The notes under the pieces are model-generated. The model was not told the DNA's origin and did no database searches. It worked only from the letters and a program-made list of their open reading frames with translations. The position numbers and the translations under genes were made by a program. From positions 405,106,438 through 405,170,437 of the forward strand of contig CM041778.1 in NCBI GenBank assembly GCA_023374045.1: a stretch of DNA of 64,000 nt. Direction: 5' to 3'. The stretch is from Limonium bicolor. Lineage: Eukaryota > Streptophyta > Magnoliopsida > Caryophyllales > Plumbaginaceae. Every line of letters starts with the position of its first letter. Positions within the stretch are counted from its first letter, which is position 1. Shown here one piece after another: positions 23,826 through 37,000 of the stretch.

Positions 23826-25542
23826 GGAAAATTCACAAAATGCCACGATTTGAGTTTATAATTCACGATATACCCCTTTGTGGAAAGATGTTCACAAAAT
23901 GCCACAATTTGAGTTTGAAATTCATAAAATGCCACTGTCCGCTAACAGACGTTATTTTCGCCGTTAAGTCCCTCTAGTAAATGACCAAAAATACCCTGAT
24001 GGCAAAAAGGGGTATACCGTGAATTATAACTCAAATCATAGCATTTTATGATTTTTTAAAAAAAAATTGAATTGCGCTGAGTCAACTGTGCAACGACTAT
24101 TTTTTCGATTTTTTTTAAAAGTTCACAAAATACCCTTTTTGTTTATAGTTCACAATATGCCACTATATGGGTTTTTATGTTCACAATATGCCACTATTTG
24201 AGTTTCGATGTTCACAAAATACCTCTGTTTTTGCTGTAACGACTTGTTTGAGCCCAACAACTCTTTTTTTACCTTATCACAAAGGACCTTTCTACCATGT
24301 AAACAAAGCACAAACACCATACTAAATCCATGACCTTGTTTACAACTACAATCAATGAAAAATTTCAAACAATTCAATACAAATGTGGAGCCCCATCAAA
24401 CCTTACCCTCTCCCGTAAAGAAACTTCGGTTGGAAGGACGTACTATAACTACTGGCTTTAGTATGGTGTTTGTGCTTTATTTACATGGTAAGAAGGTCCT
24501 TATAAAGACAAAAAGAACATATTTCATCATGTTCAGTTTGTTATCCTACTTTAACTTCTTTTTTATGAGGTAATTCAGTTTGGTTATGCTGGTTGGTTTC
24601 TGGTGCATTGTCGCGCCACAGTTGTTTCTTTAATAAAGCAGACTAAAAAAAGGTCCGTGACAAGCTAGCGTTCTTCCGCTCTCACACAGACGCACAAACA
24701 GTGACAAAACCTGAAAAATAAAAAAGAGAAACCATATTTGGGAGACAAGATGTTACGTTGATCATCTCGATCAGGTCAGTTTTCGCTATGATTGATCGTA
24801 TCAATTGCATGTATGTATTACAGATCCAGATATATTGAGGACGAATGGATGCATAATTTTATATTCAATGCTTGCAAACTAGAGTAATTAATTTGCTTTA
24901 CGCTCTGTTGGAGCTGTTTTGTAGTTGTTGTGGCTGGCTACTAAACCGTGGAAATATATTATTGAAGCATAACTTGAGATTCATATGAGACCCACTCATT
25001 TAAGTTGCAATGAATTGTTTGAAAATTTTCATTGATTGTAGTTGTAAACAAGGTCATGGCTTTAGTATAATGTTTGTGCTTTGTTTACATGGTAAGGAGG
25101 TCCTTATAAAGGCAAAAAAAGCTATTGGGCTCAAATTAGCCGTTACAGCCAAAACAGGGGCATTTTGTGAACATCGAAACTCAAATAGTGGCATTTTGTG
25201 AACATAAAAACCTATATAGTGGCATATGTGAAAAACTAAAAAAAAAAAAAAGGTATTTTGTGAAACTTTTAAAAAAATCAAAAAAATAGCCGTTGCATAG
25301 TCAACTCAGCGTAATTCAATTTTTTTTAAAAAAAAATCAAAAAATGCCATGATTTGAGTTTATAATTCACGATATATCCTTTTTGCCGTCAGGGGTATTT
25401 TGGTCATTTACCAGAGGGACTTAACGGCGAAACTAACGTCTGTTAGCGGACAGTGACATTTTGTGAATTTCAAACTCAAATCATGGCATTTTGTGAACAA
25501 CTTTCCAAAAAGGGGTATATCATGGCATTTTGTGAATTTTCC
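23826..25542. mobile_element. Non-autonomous Mutator-like foldback element with ~550-bp inverted arms
   Basis: The left arm (about 23826-24376) and right arm (about 24995-25542) are imperfect inverted copies beginning GGAAAATTCACAAAATGCCA. Inside the arms, short phrases such as TTCACAAAATGCCAC recur. The flanks carry the direct repeat AAAATTAATA (23815-23824 and 25543-25552). A TSD of 9-10 bp with long inverted repeats is typical of the Mutator superfamily. The ~620-bp centre has no transposase-like frame. It also holds an extra partial copy of an arm segment (about 24455-24512). Confidence 0.85.
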
Positions 25543-27899
25543 AAAATTAATATAAAGAAGAGGCTGGCCAACTATGGCTTCCTTACACTAACCTTAATTA
25601 CAAAAGGGCCAGAGAGTGAAGTACTCTACACCTTTTAAAAAAACCATGGTAAGGTCATTGAGAAGCAAATGAAGGTATTCTAGTTTAGGTGAGAAGTTTG
25701 GGCAAAGACTCTTAAGCTCAAAAAGCTCAAAATCCCCACACTCTCACAACCCCTTGAACTTGCATCAAGGTCAAACACATACAACACCACACAAAGATAA
25801 ACTGTCAGTATACAAATGAGTGAACACTAAGTTACCCCAAGGTAAATTTAATACTCTTTTGCTAATAGAAGATTAATGAACTATATGTTTTGTTACTCCC
25901 TGTAACATATTTCCACTTGAAGATCCTTTGAAAAGGATGTTATCTTTCATTATACACCTTGCTCCCACAAAATCTCAAGCATAAGTTAATCATAAGGGTT
26001 TCAAAGCAACCAAGCATAATGTACATCTCATACTATTGTGGAGATCCTCCAAGAGGAATATAAGCTCTCGCATCCAATTCATTTACAACATCCCATTATA
26101 GTGCATCTTCATACATCAAGGTTCATGTTCAGTTCTTGTGCACATTCCTCTTTGGCAACATATTCTAAAGAACACAGGGGGTTGAGTTGGGAACATTGAT
26201 GCTAGGCAAACGGGCGGTTAAAGGAGATTGGAGTGGTGGTCTTTAGCTAAATCATGTAGTGAAATGTAAGGATATGAAGAGGAAAGGGAAAATAGGAGGA
26301 AAGCGGGCTTTAAACAAGAAAGGATATGAAGAGGAAAATGAGAGTATTTTCTCAATCCTTCCCAAAGGAGCTTAAAATAATATAGAAAAAGTGTGTATTC
26401 TGAAATTGCAATAAGCATTAGTTTGAGGTTTATCAGTTATTGGACTTCACATCTAGCTGCACAAAATTCATCACATGCTTACATCTAGTTTAGACTCGGT
26501 CGTTGTTTATGATGCTTACATGTTGCTTTTATTGTTACATTTGTAACAAGTATTATTGTGACTACCGTTATAAAGAAAACCAACACTGTTTTATCATGTG
26601 ACTGGACATACAACTCAGTGGGATCCAAAAGGACAACAAAAGTGCTCCTTCAAACAAGGTGACTAAATAAGGGCTTAATCTCTAGTTTAAGCAAAGGGAT
26701 TTTAACGGATCTTGAACAATCAATTTCTTATTTAAAGTTTTGTAACACTCGGCATATCAGATAAATGAAAGACTGTTTTCGTATTGGAAATAACTTCATA
26801 AATTATCCCATCCATACAATCAAATTCTTCAGCATTATCCTATAACGAATACCTAATAAACTGATGTTATTTGGGTGGGAGAGAAAACAAAAGAATATAC
26901 AATCATGAAAATGAATGGGTGAAATACAAGTAAGCCATAGTATTCACCCTTTTAGAGGGGAAGGAGATGAATAGTGTGGCGTTTAATTTTTTGGTTTTTT
27001 ACTATCTACTTAGCACATGCCAAGACTTGGAACAACTTGATCAACAACTCGTGATTATGATAATGATGGTTAAAACAGAATTGTACAACAACAGTTCATC
27101 AAAATAAGTCTGGTTTGTTGCAACAAAAACAAAGTTTGGTTTGATAGCCAATCCAGCCCTAAAAGTGTTATCTATAAGTCTGGACTAAATTTCAGGTCTA
27201 GATAAAAATTGGAGACTAACTATGACACAAACTTAAGCCCATGGGCAAGCCCATCCCGACCGGGTTTTATTCTTACTTATATTAGTTTTTTTTAAATGAT
27301 CTACAAATCTTAGATTAAGCAATTGAACAATTGTAGGGCCTTACTGATCGATAATGGTAAGTGACGATGATCTGAAGGGAAACGAATGGGGTGTACACAA
27401 GGGATGGGTGGGTGTTCGGCCCCCCAATTTCTTCGGGTACATGTTTAAACTAGTTTTATTTGTTTTGATATATAATTTGTTTATGTTACTAGATATTTGT
27501 TCGCCCCTATAACATTTTGTAAAATATCACTATGATATCACTAGATTCTATTTATTATCAATTTTATTTCTATTAATATGTAATATTTGTTCCAGATTAT
27601 ATTGTAAAAAATCATTTTAGTATATAGTAGATAAGAAAACTCGTAATATTTTTATTTAAGCAATATAATCTACAGTACAACTAATTACTATGTTAGTCTT
27701 GGTAATCATGTACCCTATTATCCACAATACAAGTGTTTTTAATTTGTGTACAGATTTTACAAATTAAATAATATTAGAATTACTCAAAAATAATTTTTAG
27801 AACATTTTTTTAGAAAAAAACAACTACTTAGAACTATTGTTCTATATTATTAGCATTAATTTATAATTTTTATACCGTTTTTTAAAATGAGAAATAAAA

Positions 27900-28344
27900 A
27901 TGATAAAACTGTTGTAAACAAGAAAAGAGAGATCGTAGAGAGACACGAGATATGGAGGCAACTGATATTATTATTCCGATATGAGTATACAAGACCTCTA
28001 TTTATAGAGAGTACATGGGGAAACCCTAATTACAGATGTGGAGTCCACTATAAAATATACCTATTTATAACACCCCCCTTCGACGAAACATCTTGTTATA
28101 TGCGCCTCGTTAAAACCTCGCCTGGAAAAACCCTGTGGGATAAAAACCTCGGGCAAAGGATAAGAGTACAGTCTTACAATAACTTTACATAGCGATGACA
28201 ATCAATCATAGATATTTTCACTTGGAATTTACATACAATGAATTCATTTGATGATTTTCATCGATTGCCTCGTTAAAACCTTACCTGGAAAAAACCCAAT
28301 GGGAAAAACACCATGGTGAAGGAAAAAGAGTACAATCATCATCA
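27900..28344 (-). mobile_element. 3' LTR of copia relic
   Basis: It begins on the minus strand with TGATGATGATTG right after a polypurine tract (28345-28356, CATCAGGGGGAG). It contains the phrase 'cgttaaaacc...ggaaaaaaccca' (plus strand, about 28270-28300), which is common in plant copia LTRs, and a TATA box. The left boundary is approximate. Confidence 0.6.
27998..28006 (-). promoter_or_regulatory. TATA box in copia LTR
   Basis: The minus strand reads TATAAATAG within CTCTCTATAAATAGAGG, a canonical plant core promoter. Transcription would run leftward. Confidence 0.6.
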
Positions 28345-30748
28345 CTCCCCCTGATGAAAACATCACTTTATTAATTTGATTGTATACATCCCCAATCTTT
28401 AATTGGTTTTGCACCCAGTTACTTAGGAAGCACTTGGTTGAATACATCCATCTCTTTTGCACATTAGCATATTTGCTCTATATTAATATCGATGATTCTT
28501 TTATAAGTAGAACTTTTGGTGGTATGCATTTTCTAATCAGTATAGATGTAATCGTCTATATCATATGGGTATTAAGCCACAAATTCAATCAAACATACCC
28601 TCAATTAATCTTTGGGGGTTTTCGCATTGATGTATCTATAGATATGATAACCCCGTTAACCATTCTACTGCAATAGCATTAAGATTGGCACTTCATGATC
28701 ATTGATTCAACAACCATCAGGAGACTCGTAAGGAGTTCCAATTATACTCTTACACTGCCACTATAGCAACATGAGTTATCCAATAAAATTGGACTCATCT
28801 TAGAGATACCTTTTCAATAGTTTTAACTAAGGTAGTAATGCCACAATCACCTTTATCATTGAGGTTCATGATAAGATTTATTAACATGGTCACAGGGGCA
28901 TTCCCTTCTAGAATTCACCAAACTCCTCCAGAAGTTAATCTCTTTTGAATCTTATATAAACGCACTATCAAAGTGATCTACCTGTATAAGGTATAACCAT
29001 ACAAATTAATCATAATTTCAACCATACATATATCTTCAAAATATTCTACTGCTGGGGATAAAGCCTTTTGTAATCGATAGCAGGGCTTTTGAAAAATCTG
29101 TATACACCAATACAGGTTGTATATTAAAAGAATTTTAAACCACACATTTTCATTTCATACAAACACTTGTTTGTATCCAGCTGGATTCACATCATTATGT
29201 GGACATCAAGTTTACAACATTCACAACTTGAGTGTGTTGAAATTCTGCTTCTCATTTGCGTCTTTCAAGTACTTTTGACAAATCAATTCAGTGTCCTTGT
29301 CATCATTGTGACATGTAGCGCTACATACATTTGCATGCATATACATAAATATATTCAACGTTGATTTCATATCGGTTCCATTATATTATTGACATGACAT
29401 AATATCTCGAGATCTTTATTATCATCAGGTACCTGATTACCTTATATACCGGTAATTTGTCATGTCTGACGGCTCATCTAGAGCTTACCTTTGTAGTATG
29501 ACCATTTTGATTCTATGCTCCTTTTAAGGGCTTTGTCATTGGAACCACATAGTCTACCATGCTTCAGGTTAGACTTATTTGCACTTGTCCTTACGGGACA
29601 TTATAATACTGGAGCATTAGACGTTGGTGCATATTTTTCACTCAACATCAAGCAATTGGGTTGCCAACTTTTGGAGATGAATAGTACTTTGAAATAAAAG
29701 TTCTTACTGACGAGGATGATGCAATTATATATTTCATATCATATCATCCCACCTTCCAATTACTTCTTTTCTCCCCCTGATGTTGGGAAAATTACTGCCT
29801 AAATGACAATCGAGTCATAAAGGTATCCCCAGCTGTTAGGTCAAGTATTAAAATTTGAACTCAACATACAATCCAACATCTTTAAGGAATTGATTGATCC
29901 ACTGAAGCATAATATATAAATCTTTCAAACAAAACCTTGTATGGGAGAATATTTAGCTTTTGACTCAAAGTCATTTATAAGAGTGAGAGTTCATCAACAC
30001 TTTTTGGCTTGATGCAAATCAATGTTGCTTAATGTAAATTACATGTCTCCAAATGCATATTGGGATTCTGGAACCAAAAGATCTTACAATTCATTATAGA
30101 TCTTTGATCGATGGTTTTCATAACCATTAATTTATCCCAATTAACATGTAAAAGTTCATACTAAGGCGTTAAAATTTCACCAGTATTGTCCAATCTTATG
30201 GACTTTATTATTCAATCTTACAACCTTGCTTTAATGACCATTTGGTTGATGCATCAATTTAAACCAAATCTTAATAGTCCAAAATGGTCAGGATATGGTC
30301 CCCAAAATGGTCCCCATATCTCACCTGAATTTACGTGTTTAAGGATCCAGATTCACACATAATATCAACTGGTGATAGCCTCATAAAAGGTTTTTCAAAA
30401 TAAGCAACAAATCATTTAGTAGAAGAATAATTCTTCAACAAGTGTCCACACGTACAGTGGATATCAATTTGCATCATTTTTGAATCGGGATGGTCTAACC
30501 GGTCATGCCAACAAAACGTTGGAAACTTATTGTTTTCTTTATCTTATCTCAAGTTCTCCATTGTACCAACACACATGTGATACAAAACAAAGGAGAAAAC
30601 AAGCAGCTATAATCACGACTTATATTTTTTTCTTCAGAATATACATTGATATTCTCTTATTTGTAGTCTTAACGTGATATCCGCATCAGGATATCAGTAC
30701 CACTTTTTTTAGGAAACTTGTTACTTACTAAGCTTTCTTGGTACAAAA
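28345..30748 (-). pseudogene. Ty1/copia pol relic (integrase, RT remnants, RNase H)
   Basis: Minus-strand translation, broken by many stops and frameshifts, gives copia pol in the expected order. The integrase HHCC finger lies near 30500 (WHDRLDHPDSKMMQ, followed by a CTCGHLLKN-like stretch). Next is the start of the integrase core near 30250 (IDASTKWS). An integrase C-terminal motif lies near 29780 (FPTSGGEKK). The linker is near 29540 (LKHGRLCGSNDKALKR), with RT beginning near 29190 (NPAGYKQVFV). The RNase H end is near 28400-28470, just before the polypurine tract. No catalytic RT core is readable. Gag and protease would lie in or beyond the gap. The element is dead. Confidence 0.75.
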
Positions 30749-31248
30749 NNNNNNNNNNNNNNNNNNNNNNNNNNNNNNNNNNNNNNNNNNNNNNNNNNNN
30801 NNNNNNNNNNNNNNNNNNNNNNNNNNNNNNNNNNNNNNNNNNNNNNNNNNNNNNNNNNNNNNNNNNNNNNNNNNNNNNNNNNNNNNNNNNNNNNNNNNNN
30901 NNNNNNNNNNNNNNNNNNNNNNNNNNNNNNNNNNNNNNNNNNNNNNNNNNNNNNNNNNNNNNNNNNNNNNNNNNNNNNNNNNNNNNNNNNNNNNNNNNNN
31001 NNNNNNNNNNNNNNNNNNNNNNNNNNNNNNNNNNNNNNNNNNNNNNNNNNNNNNNNNNNNNNNNNNNNNNNNNNNNNNNNNNNNNNNNNNNNNNNNNNNN
31101 NNNNNNNNNNNNNNNNNNNNNNNNNNNNNNNNNNNNNNNNNNNNNNNNNNNNNNNNNNNNNNNNNNNNNNNNNNNNNNNNNNNNNNNNNNNNNNNNNNNN
31201 NNNNNNNNNNNNNNNNNNNNNNNNNNNNNNNNNNNNNNNNNNNNNNNN
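30749..31248. other. Assembly gap (500 N)
   Basis: Exactly 500 N, a typical placeholder. The flanks do not belong to the same recognisable element, so the true gap length is unknown. Confidence 0.99.
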
Positions 31249-32310
31249 CTTTAGACGCTTCTATCTCCCAAACGATCAAGAACTGGCTTGAGGTTTCTTC
31301 ATAAGAATTGTAGAGGAATCAGAGATCTTTAAAACGAGCTATAGAACAAGAATTTTAGCCCACGGATGAAGAAGATATGATAGGACGAAGTTACCTGTTC
31401 AACTGAAATTTCTGGATTTCTGGGTTTCCAGAACTCGGGGAGGCAACTTTCGATGCCTTTATCTTTCACCCTATCGAGAATCAGCCTTTGGTGTAAAAAA
31501 AAGGAAAGTTGGAGAGGGATTAGACATCTTCAAAAAAAGCTAAAGAACACGAATTTTGGCTGAGAAACGAAGAAGTTATGGTGAGACGAAGTTTACCTGA
31601 TTTCAGTAAAAACTGGAATTCTGGGTTACGAATTCTAGGTTGTGTATGAGTTATGGTTGAAAGAGGAGATTAAGGAGAAGAGAGTGAAAAAGACGGCATT
31701 GAAAAATTCGTAAAGATGAGTGAGATATAAGTGTCCAAAGTTAGGGCGAAACGCTGCTGGCAGTTAAGATTCTGGCTGATTTTCGTGCTAAGTACAGGCA
31801 ACCGTGTGAGCTTGACACGTGGCAGTTTTCAAAATTTTGGCTCTAAACTTCATTCTATCATAACTTTGGCTAGGATGATCCGTTTTTGACGTTCTTTTTA
31901 TCGATCTTCATGGTTTTCCATAACCTATTTATTGGTATAGGTTTCATGGGCTGGTTTGACCATTCTCAAAAAGTCAACCCTAGCAAGGCTTAAGAAGCTT
32001 TAGGGTTTCTAGAATTTTTATTGACTTTTATGCCCCAAATCAACGCTCCAAATATTTCTAAAAACTTTATAATATAATTGGAGTGTCTAGCAATTTTTCC
32101 AAGATTTATTGACTTATAAATCTTGTTATTAAATTCATAATACCATTAATAAATTAATTTAAATTGTATTATTATTCAGAATTTAATATAAGAAGTCCCC
32201 TAAATAATTTTCAAATAATACCATATAATAATTTGATTTTTAATAATATTATTAAGGGTTTTAATAAAAGAAATCCCCTAATTAATTTAGATTAATTTAG
32301 GGGTATTTCA
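31249..32310 (-). mobile_element. LTR-like end fragment
   Basis: AT-rich non-coding sequence ending in GGGGTATTTCA at 32310, the LTR terminus seen in the other elements. It differs in sequence from the LTRs of elements 1 and 3 and from the solo LTR. Element 2 is inserted 2 bp beyond it. Confidence 0.45.
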
Positions 32311-32312
32311 TA
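32308..32312. repeat. Target-site duplication TCATA (left) of element 2
   Basis: Matches ACATA at 45936-45940 in four of five bases. Confidence 0.65.
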
Positions 32313-32685
32313 TAAAATACCCCGCATAATTACCACTGTTGAATCATGGAAGTTTAAATTAAATTATGGCAATAGTTACCATGAAACATATGGTATTTAA
32401 ATATAGAACGTAATATCGTTGAGTAAAATAATGCCACTAGTGCGCCCAATAAAAGTATGAACAATTTATATACCGTGACGAATTATAATCGTTAACGTAA
32501 AATATGCAATCTCTAAATGAAGATGTTATGATTAAATAATGCATCGTATATAGATATATATATATACGTAACAAAAACGTCGCATAACTTCGTTACAAAG
32601 AAAATAATAACACGATATAATATAACGTCGTCATATATAATAATGAACATGTGTATAGCTTTTAAAAAAAATAATAAAATAAAAA

Positions 32686-32767
32686 GGGAGCAGATACGCT
32701 CCCGCTGAGGTTCAAACCCCATACCTCTCGTATACCTTATAAAGGTTTTAACCAGTTGAGTTGTGCC
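32686..32767 (-). ncRNA. tRNA-like / SINE-head-like block with Pol III A and B boxes
   Basis: The minus strand starts GGCACAACTCAACTGGTT, which resembles an A box. About 30-35 nt later it reads GGGGTTTGAACCTC, a good B-box match. Then comes GGGAGCG and a T-rich run (minus-strand sequence of 32660-32685) that could terminate Pol III. The anticodon arm is not convincing, so this is a tRNA-derived SINE head or tRNA relic, not a working tRNA gene. Confidence 0.55.
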
Positions 32768-34129
32768 GAATTCAATAATAAATAACAACGAATTAAGACT
32801 AGTAATACGACTGCTAATTAACTACAAATAAAAAAAAAAAAGAAGTAAGGAACATGTCTCTGCAGCATCGAATCCTCCCCTTCTATCATGTATACCCATT
32901 TTATTCTGACCAGCGCATGCCTCATCATTCAAACAACGCCTTCCTTGTTACCTTGCGACCAACCACTCACATGCCCCTCACTGGTTTCTGTATCATTAAT
33001 CAACTACACTCCATTGCCTATTCAGGAGTTCTAGGGACTGGAAATCTGTAAATAAAAAACCCAACAAACATGCTGTCACCGATGGCAGGTGATACATTAT
33101 TCCTTAAGATTCAGTGCCACCACTCCGTTGTAAGTTAAGAGCAACACTCCTTGTTGTAAACCCACCCGAACCCAAGACAATAACAAGAAACCCCAGACCA
33201 ACATTTCTTCCCCTGACTATGTCTGATGTCCTGAGGCGCTAGTGGGACGTTCTTGAACTCAGAGAAAGTAACCCCAGACCTCCACGCATCAGAGGGCATA
33301 CTTTTTTCGAACTTCCACCAAATGTTCCATTGGAACTCTATCCCACTATCAGCCTACCCTTGCCTCTGTCGTTGATTAGAATCCTTGCTTCAGCCTTCCT
33401 TACTCACATTCACATGCCACGGTAAACACTTGCTCAAAGACTTTCTTTTCCCCTCTGTTACCTTACTCACGCGTGAAGGTAAATCAAATGATCAAGACTG
33501 TCTTTCTGTTTTTTTTTTTCTCTTCTTTTCCTTGCCTGATCTCTTTCTTTCCTGATTCAAGCGTGACCCAATGCAGTATAGCCAAGCCTCTTTGGAAGTT
33601 GCTGCGTTTGCGTTAAAAAAAAACTGATTAACACCAGCTTCAGGTAAATCGTAAAGGGCTGTTCTGTAATGTATTTCTACTCTTCTGTCGTTTAGGACAG
33701 TTGAAGATTTCTCAGTCCATTTCCTTCTTGCTCCTGTCATGCATTAAACACACATGCAGCCTCTAGGCCTTATCGAGATTATACTGGTTTGTAGCTGCTC
33801 AACACCTCACCTGAGGCATAACCAGAAGGTAACACTTTCTCTTCTTTCCAAAGTGAAGTCAGTTACTCCCACCTATTACCTGCTTTCTTTCCTGATTAAC
33901 AAGTGTAACACTTGAGAAACCTTTCCAGTTGAGGACGGGAGTGCAAGAGCCTGAGGGTTTACATTGTTCCAAGGAATTACCAGGAGAAACCAACTCCAAA
34001 ACAAAGACATAACTCAAGGTATTAAGCTTCATAAGCATTCTGTACAGATTTAAAACTGGTTATGTTTCTGTGCAACTTAACTCCAGAGGAGTTATAAGAG
34101 TCTTATTAGTTTAATGATAAACCTAACAC

Positions 34130-37000
34130 TTGCCAACACCCTTACGTAAGTAGTAACTAATCTGGTGAAGTTTGGGAGATCAGTCAATACATTAAAATAA
34201 CAGTTAGGAGTAACAGAGTGCAGAAGTTGTTTCAGTTTCTAACATTCGTTTTTCTGTATACTAACTTTTCAGAAGGGACCAAAAAATTTGTATTGGCTAA
34301 ATGATGGTTTAAGAACTGCTAAACCGTGAGGCTAAGTGTAAACGAGCTGAGAGACTAAAAAAAATAAGGAAAGAAAAATATAGTTAGTAACTGAAAAGAG
34401 CAGAAAGGAAATTCACAGTTCATGTTTTTGTTTCCTGTTTTTCAGTGAGTCTAGTCCCAGGGTTAGGAAATGCAGTAGCTTCAACCATGTTGTTTAAGGT
34501 TCTGCTCTTGAAGTAAAATCGTGTTAAACCACTTGACTGAATGAGAAAGCAACCAGGGAAAACTAGAAATCAGGTTTAAAAGAACAGAAGAGAACAACAA
34601 TGAAAAAAAAATATATATTTGTTTCAGTTTGGTTATTCAGAGTTCTGTTTTTTTTGTAAATAATTTCCAGGATGTTAACCGAGTTGTCTTAGGTCTGCTT
34701 TGAGAGTTAAAACTGCAATGAGGTTCTAACTAAATAGCTAAATCATTTGGGGAGTCATTTGACATACTAAAACAGAAGAGAAAAGAAACATATGTGTATC
34801 AGTTCCATGGCTTCAGGTCCACAGGCTTTGTTGCAGTTTCAGATTCTTGTAAGGGGTTGAGAGAGAGTTGTCTTGGTTGCGTTTGGGCTAGATTAGAGTT
34901 TTAAAAACATATTAAGACATCTAACTAAGAAGATAAGACACTTGGGGAGTGAAAAAGAAACTAGACCAAGAAATGAAAAGAAAAAGAAAAGAGGAGTAAA
35001 ATACCAATCATAGCGCATCAGTTTCCTATCTTTTTAGTTTGTGTTAACAGATTTTCCAGGAAATATAGCCCTTGTTGTCTTGGATGTGTTTTGAGTCAAA
35101 AGTTGGATAGAGTACCTAACTAAATGAGTAAGCAAGATTGAGTAAACTAAAATCAGAGCAGTGAGCAAGAAGAAAACAATGGAGAAGAAACTGCATCAGA
35201 TTCATGTTCTCAGTTTGACAGATTCTGGTTTCTGTTTAAGATCTTTCAGAGGTGTGGTCCTTACTGCTTTGGGGTTGTTTTAAGATTTAAAAACTATACC
35301 AAGACGTTTAGCTAAGTAGTTAGATAACTGAAAAAAAAATTGGAAGCCAGGATTATGAACAAACCGAAAACAGAATTGAAATTATCAGCTCAAGTTCTGT
35401 TTTTCTGTTTTCAGTTTTCAGATTTGTGTAAAGAACTCAGAGGGGTGTTTCTAGTCGATTTGAGTTTGGGTTGAGGTTAGAATCTTAAAAGCACTTAAGA
35501 CAACTAGGTAACTAAACGACCTAGGAGAAACTGGAAAAAAAAAATCAACTGCGTGAGCAACCAGAATAATAGAAGCTCAAATTCATGTGGCAATTTTATC
35601 AGTTGGTCAGTTTCAGTAGTTAACAGAATCTGCAACATAAACCAGGTTGCTTTGGGTCTGTTTGAGGTTAAATCTTGCTAAAACACTAACTAAGAGGGTG
35701 CAGGTTGGGAGGAGTTGTAAGTCAGTTTAGGAAACAGTCAGAGAACAAAATAAGAGCGTAAGTTAGTTTTGACTCTAGTTTCAGTTGTAGGAATTCTGTG
35801 TTTCTGTGTAACTCTTTACAGAGAGTATAAGGGGGATTAACTTCTTATTGAGTCTAAAACGTTGCGGATACACCTATCTAAGAGAGTAAACCATTTGGGA
35901 AAAATTTGAAAGTAGTTTAATGCATTCAAAGAGAAGTTAACTGGAAGTCGCACCAAGATGTTGTTCCAGATTTTTATAATTGCTACTTATGTATAACTGG
36001 TATACAAGTGGTATAAGAGTACTGTATTGACTTGTTTATAACTTAAAACCCAACTAATATGCATAAGTGAGACTATAAAACACTTTGGGAGGTTAGAAGA
36101 CAGATAACTAAATCTAAAAGAAAGATTGAAGAAGAGTCACCGAATTCTGTTGCAGTTTCCTGCAGGTTATAGCCTCTGTATAATGGACTTTCTGAAGCGA
36201 TAATAGCATGCTTGAGTTGGTTTTGAGTTTAAAACCTCCCTAATACACTTATCTAGTTGGGTGAAAGTTTTGGGTGAGCTTAGAACTGATTTATGGACTA
36301 GAAGAAAATTTGAAGAGGAGCTGTACAAACTAGAGTTATAGTTTCTGCAGATTGTGGTTTCTGTAAAATGAGCTTTCAGCGGTCGTGTAACGGCCTTGTT
36401 TTGAATTGTCTTAAGTTCATAACCTTCCTAATAAACGTATGTAGTTGAGTAAAATTTTGGGAGGATTTGGGAAACTGATTAACGAACTAAAAACAAGAGG
36501 AAGAGATGATGTACAGATTTTAGTTTTCAGTTTTTCCAGAATCTCGCTATTTCTGTATAACTGTAATACAGTGAGTATAAGAGGGTTGTATAGGTCTGGA
36601 AATGAACTTATAACCTTGCTAATATAACTACCTAAGAGAGCAAAACAATTTGGGAGGAAAGTAGAAAGCAGTTTAATGCATTAAAAAGGAGAGGTTAGCG
36701 GAAGTTGCACAGATATTGGATGTTTCAGTCTACTGAAACTTGTATCTCTGTTTTGGTCAATGTTCAAAGTTATTAAAAGTGTGGAATTGGGTTAATAATG
36801 AACCCAAAACAGTACTAACGCATCTAACTAAGTTGGTGAAACATTTTGGGAAGATTAAACCTCAGTTGATACCCTAAATGTGGGTTAGTTAAGGTTAAAC
36901 ACCGGAAGTGTGTTTTAGTTTTTCTAAACTTTAGGGCTTCTGTATAAATGAGCTTTAGTAGTATTTTAAATAACTTATTCGGTGATAATGGAGTTAACAC
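34130..37000. repeat. Degenerate ~190-bp tandem array inside the LTR (about 15 units)
   Basis: Each unit has a 'ctaactaag...ttttgggag' segment and a 'cagtttctg...gtttctgtata' segment. The TTTGGGAG-like landmark recurs near 34165, 34345, 34550, 34746, 34928, 35140, 35325, 35515, 35700, 35890, 36075, 36255, 36450, 36640 and 36830. Units are strongly diverged from one another. The 3' LTR keeps only about two and a half units. Confidence 0.8.

Larger units (their letters stand above)
23477..27899 (-). mobile_element. Fifth LTR-like sequence (fragmented, right end uncertain)
   Basis: It starts TGTAACACCCC at 23477 and carries the GCAGCGG motif and a U5-type hairpin (23568-23586), as in the other LTRs. 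The continuation is interrupted by the foldback transposon (23826-25542), and farther right by the copia relic and the gap. A matching LTR terminus, GGGGTATTTCA, appears only at 32310. It may be this LTR's other end after nested insertions, but the flanking 5-mers do not match. The stretch 25553-27899 shows no gene. Confidence 0.5.

Noticed and set aside
30718..31304. ORFs made of unknown residues
   Set aside because: They span the N gap.
23477..32310. A single solo LTR spanning 23477-32310 with nested insertions
   Set aside because: Termini fit, but the flanking 5-mers (ATAGG versus the reconstructed TAATT) do not match, and the gap prevents a check.
32686..32767. Functional tRNA gene
   Set aside because: A and B boxes are present, but no convincing anticodon arm or full cloverleaf can be drawn.
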